Shown: positions 60,710 through 64,000 of the stretch, in pieces
Numbering within the stretch: the first letter of the stretch is position 1
Layout of the letters: every line of letters begins with the position of its first letter
Origin: Ignelater luminosus
Taxonomy: Eukaryota; Arthropoda; Insecta; Coleoptera; Elateridae
Length of the DNA: 64,000 nt
Assembly: GCA_011009095.1 (NCBI GenBank)
Contig: VTPC01091062.1
Span: forward strand, 200,189-264,188
Direction: 5' to 3'
Translations under genes and position numbers: made by a program
The notes under the pieces: model-generated
What the model was told of the DNA's origin: nothing
The model's input: the letters and a program-made list of their open reading frames with translations, nothing else
The model's database searches: none

Positions 60710-61450
60710 TTAAAAAGTTCTTTTCGCAGCTTCCGCTTGTTTCTTTCCATTTTCAAATCCACTCTATTGTATTTAAGTACGCACAGATTAATGTAAGAAT
60801 TCAAAAGATTCCAAGAAGCGGCACAACTTCCCAATTCAACTTATAGCTTTTAAAAGTTCATTAAAAGGTAAGAACCAAAAGATTTTTAAAATAAAACTAA
60901 GACATTAAGCTTTAGACACGTTGAACTTACTCTAGCCTGGGAAATAACTGCTTCAGCCAATCACAACCGTTTCAGCAATCAAGGTGTATGCTGTGAAAAG
61001 GTGTAATTGGCTCAAATGGGTCGAATGTATACCGAACATGAGTTGACAGTTTGAGACAGATGAAAGAGTGAGATAACAAAAGTTGAGGAAAGAAATTCCA
61101 GCATTGCAGGGTAATGTTTTATTTCCCGCCATTTTGGCAGAAAGCCAGCCTAGAACTGAGGGCGATGGACAACACCTGGAGTTGATCGTGATGGGGAGCG
61201 CCGCATGGTGGTAGATAATTCGCACATCTCGCAAGTATTGTTTGTTGGCGGTCCTGGCGTGTAGTCTAAGATGGTGATCGTCGGCACGGCTGCAGATAAA
61301 AACGATGGGCTTAACACTTGGCGTATTGTAGGTGTTTTGGTGTTCAAGTGTCAAGGCTAGGCTCGAGGTGGCTGGCGCCCATGATAGGTACAACACACAT
61401 GTATGGTTAGATATGTGTTAGATCAGACGGAGAAGGAAGTTCGTGGTATG
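60710..61450. other. Upstream region of the plus-strand gene start
   Basis: GC content rises from about 61100 towards the promoter. A 147-codon minus-strand open frame (60953..61396) has no domain and is probably chance in GC-richer promoter-proximal DNA. No transcription factor site could be named with confidence. Confidence 0.35.
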
Positions 61451-61461
61451 GCAAAAGTGCA

Positions 61462-61492
61462 TATAAATACTTTCCAAGATCACACCTTCACA
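61462..61492 (+). promoter_or_regulatory. TATA box and initiator
   Basis: TATAAATA at 61462..61469 is followed at the right distance by TTCACAC around 61488..61493, a fair insect initiator with its A at about 61490, 28 nt downstream. The following leader to 61593 has no upstream ATG. The arrangement fits a focused, TATA-driven promoter as common in tissue- or stage-specific insect genes. Confidence 0.55.
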
Positions 61493-61593
61493 CGCCCGCG
61501 CAGTGGTGGTGGAGCTCGGTAGCGGCCGGTAGTAACTAACGGAGACAGTAATTAGGGGGAACTTCGAGGTTGTAATCTTACTACCTCTCCATC

Positions 61594-61614
61594 ATGAAGA
61601 GCAACGCACTAAAA
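61594..61614 (+). CDS. Seven-codon first coding exon with splice donor
   Basis: ATGAAGAGCAACGCACTAAA (plus a final A) encodes MKSNALK and ends at AAA|GTATGC, a usable donor in phase 0. It lies about 100 nt downstream of the inferred start site, and the leader is GC-rich and free of ATG codons. A very short first exon that splits the start of a signal peptide is characteristic of many insect cuticular protein, neuropeptide and other secreted-protein genes. The second exon should then supply hydrophobic residues, but I could not find it with certainty. Product unknown. Not coding at all remains possible. Confidence 0.4.
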
Positions 61615-61619
61615 GTATG

Positions 61620-62910
61620 CTGAACCAGAATTCGTCCAGGGCCTATGTTTCTTTTATTGTTTACCCAAATTGCGTGATTTCGTTCAAGAAAATTCTTTTG
61701 GTATTTTATCTTTGAAATTCTCTACCCAATCTGTGCTGCCTTTCCTGCTCGTTTTCATCTGACTTGACTTGATTTCTTGTCAATTCATGAACCCCACTAA
61801 TTTGCTGGCCAATCAGTCGAGACCTATCTAGCTTTAAATTCATGTAAATGAACATCTAGTCTCGGCCAAATTTGAAAGTTTAATTATTTGAAGCTTCCTA
61901 ACGACCTTTCTAAGACAAGTTTTACGAAGCAAGAAAGTAAACACTTTTACCAAATAATATATCTGAGGGATTCCGTAAAAGTCCAGTGAGTTCGTGAGCC
62001 CAATAGACACAAACAATATCTCTCAACCCGATTCAAGTTCGTCATAGTCATCTCTTTTTCAAAATCAATCTGACTGTATGCAAACATCTAAACACCTTCT
62101 TCATTGGACAGTCACAGTGGGATCATTAAATGAGCTTTAATATCCAAAATTCGTACTTTTGGGCCATGGTGTGCAGATACTAAAATGTTATTTTGTGAAA
62201 TTAGAAAACTTAATCAATCACAAAACTCCAACGTTAAAAATGATTTAAAACGAAGAATTGGTATGGCTATTAGCAACGATTTGTATCTCACGACCGACGT
62301 TACTAAAAGGCTTTAGATGAAATTTTTTATATTGTTTAGATGGTTTTAACATGACAAAACTATTCCAGAATGTACATGACAACATTACAACGAAGATTTA
62401 CCAAATCCATCGAAATCGAATCTCTTGGTCTTTCGCAAAACAAAAAACCAGTAGTCTATTCGTTTGTCTAAGTGTATTGACTCATTTGATTGGTTGGATT
62501 TCATTGGTAAAAATGAATTTTTACTAAATAAATGTATTTTTGACAAGGTTTGACTGAAGCAAAAGCAATGCAATAAACTTTTTGTTTTTGTAAATTCTGT
62601 TCCGACTCCAACCTTAAATCTTCAATAGCAGGTCTTGAATTAGTCTTACGATGTTTTAGATCAAAACAAACTTGGGATATAAAAGCAACTCGTTTGTGCT
62701 TACCACTTCTACCTGATTATCACACAGAAATCCAGGACAGATTGAGTTACGTAGGTACCTTCCTATAGGCAGATGCTAATGATTTGGTTTAGGTGGATAT
62801 AGTTTTCGATTTAGACACCTGAATAAACTATAGTTTTGTCGGATGCTTTTACAAAATGTCAAAAATTTCAATAAAAAAACTTTTATTTATTAGTATTAAT
62901 AGTCTTTCTA
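61620..62910. other. Probable intron of the plus-strand gene
   Basis: AT-rich, no repeat or domain recognised. An additional small exon is needed somewhere here or further on if the 61594 and 62919 exons belong together, because their splice phases differ. Confidence 0.3.
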
Positions 62911-62918
62911 GTCTACAG

Positions 62919-63118
62919 AAATACTTTCAAAAACGTTTCGTGATGTTCCTACCGATGACGGTTTGCTTACGGCTCGTGAAGGTTCTGACCTTGCTCGTTA
63001 TAGAAATTTAATGCCCATCCCTGAACTAGATAGCTCTTTACTAATCCACTGTACTGCGAAAACGGTTACTGTACATAACCTATTCTACCAATGTTATATC
63101 CAAAGTGGAATTGTCTAA
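62919..63118 (+). CDS. Candidate terminal exon, function unknown
   Basis: An acceptor TCTAGTCTACAG precedes an open frame (two bases, then ATA CTT...) that reads ILSKTFRDVPTDDGLLTARE, GSDLARYRNLMPIPELDSSL and LIHCTAKTVTVHNLFYQCYI, ending at TAA (63116..63118). AATAAA follows 40 nt later. The charged, non-repetitive composition of the first 45 residues looks like real protein. No domain is recognised. The phase-1 acceptor does not match the phase-0 donor at 61614, so at least one other exon would have to intervene, or this is part of another gene. Confidence 0.35.
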
Positions 63119-63157
63119 TATAATATTTGTTGTATTCTAATGTTATATTTGCAGTCA

Positions 63158-63163
63158 AATAAA
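63158..63163 (+). terminator. Poly(A) signal
   Basis: AATAAA 40 nt after the stop of the candidate terminal exon. A TG-rich stretch (GGTTTTTGTTTGTTTTTGTC) follows at about 63167..63186, as expected of a downstream element. Confidence 0.4.
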
Positions 63164-63189
63164 AATGGTTTTTGTTTGTTTTTGTCAGC

Positions 63190-64000
63190 TGTTGGGCAGT
63201 TGTTCTCAGAGACACCTGACATCTTTGCACTTGAAATAAAACCATCCAGAATTATTCAAACTAATTAATCAAAATTCTGAAAAATCTTCGAAATTTCACT
63301 CTATTATCCTTTTATTTATTGTAACACTCGTACAACAAACTTGAAAATCGTCATCTTCCTCTTATGAAGATCATTACAGCAACTATTATAAGATTCATGT
63401 TCACTCTTTAATAACCAAGCAAAAGATTACCGCATTTCGTTCTAAAAAAAACATCTCTGCATGCTACGCTGGAATCGATCTTGTAGTTTACACGTTGTAA
63501 AACATCACGCTCACGCAAGTATCATTACTTGGTGCTGAAAAGAAAGGTTTAAATGCTGTCTGCACGTCTTTCTAATTTTGGAACCATTTGGCTTAAGCCT
63601 TCACTTGAGTAGAATTGCTCTGTTTTACAAAATCAAAATAAATGTGTTTGTCAAAATAGAAATGAAGCGTTTTAATACCCAACATGTGCTTTCCTTCAGA
63701 CATAAAGACAGCAAGATTCAAACTTTGTCGAGAAGGTAGAAATTTTGGCAATGAAGTTGTAAGATCGTATCAGTTCAATCAATTTCCGGCACTTGTAAAA
63801 TGCAAAGAGATTTTAAAGGTTGCAAAATCTCTTAGGTTAATGAGCTATAAACTAATGTAAATTGAATGAACAGAAAAGCTTTGTAAAACGCAAAGGAAAG
63901 TCTTTTCCATTTTTCAATATTTCTCCTTTTTTATAACCCACAAAAATGTCAAGAGTTCATGAACGATTTTCTTCCACTAAAATAATGACAAAATAAAACA
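63190..64000. other. AT-rich non-coding stretch, no gene recognised
   Basis: Nothing recognisable on either strand to the window end. Confidence 0.4.

Noticed and set aside
60953-61396. 147-codon minus-strand open frame upstream of the TATA promoter
   Set aside because: No domain, low-complexity Ser/Thr/Leu mix, GC-rich promoter-proximal DNA.
1-64000. CRISPR arrays, tRNA, rRNA or operon-like gene clusters
   Set aside because: None seen. The sequence is eukaryotic and the tandem repeats are minisatellite or microsatellite, without spacer structure.

Overview
The window looks like insect nuclear DNA. It is AT-rich, has long non-coding stretches, mariner, Helitron, hAT and non-LTR (R1/Jockey-like) remnants, TTAGG-containing minisatellite units and short GT-AG introns. 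The order of insect cannot be fixed from sequence alone. No rRNA, tRNA or CRISPR array was recognised, and nothing looks bacterial.

Host genes are sparse. Best supported is a first coding exon on the minus strand (21830..22147). Its C-terminal coiled-coil start resembles the N-terminus of the PLEKHH/MAX-1 family, and it ends at a clean splice donor. On the plus strand there is a TATA box, a plausible start site and a 7-codon first exon with a splice donor (61462..61614), then a possible terminal exon with a poly(A) signal (62919..63163). Two other exon-like stretches have splice signals but no recognised product (53153..53413 and 43936..44349).

Most of the rest is transposon archaeology. 3.9-6.9 kb: a degenerate mariner and a non-LTR fragment. 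10.0-14.6 kb: a 752-bp long-inverted-repeat element, an R1-like retrotransposon, a TA microsatellite and a Mos1-like mariner. 17.6-18.9 kb: a palindromic element beside a foldback element whose arms are built of CCGGC-type subrepeats around a 12-bp TTAGG-containing minisatellite, flanked by a 9-bp target duplication. 24.0-25.3 kb: a dead mariner whose near-intact sister lies at 58.9-60.2 kb. 29.4-30.9 kb: a Tc1/IS630-type remnant and another mariner. 35.5-36.3 kb: a Helitron. 36.7-40.5 kb: a hAT element with an 8-bp target duplication that itself holds a DD41D (rosa-like) mariner and a second, unclassified insertion. 43.4-48.5 kb: two Jockey-like reverse transcriptase remnants, one split by a 1.4-kb insertion that carries the exon-like stretches, plus an eroded PHD-finger ORF1. 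60.5 kb: a MITE with identical 31-bp ends.

In function, none of the transposons except the 58.9-kb mariner is close to coding competence, and that copy has an in-frame stop 20 codons before its expected end. The nesting order gives relative ages: hAT before rosa mariner; non-LTR element before the 58.9-kb mariner; palindrome family before the foldback element.
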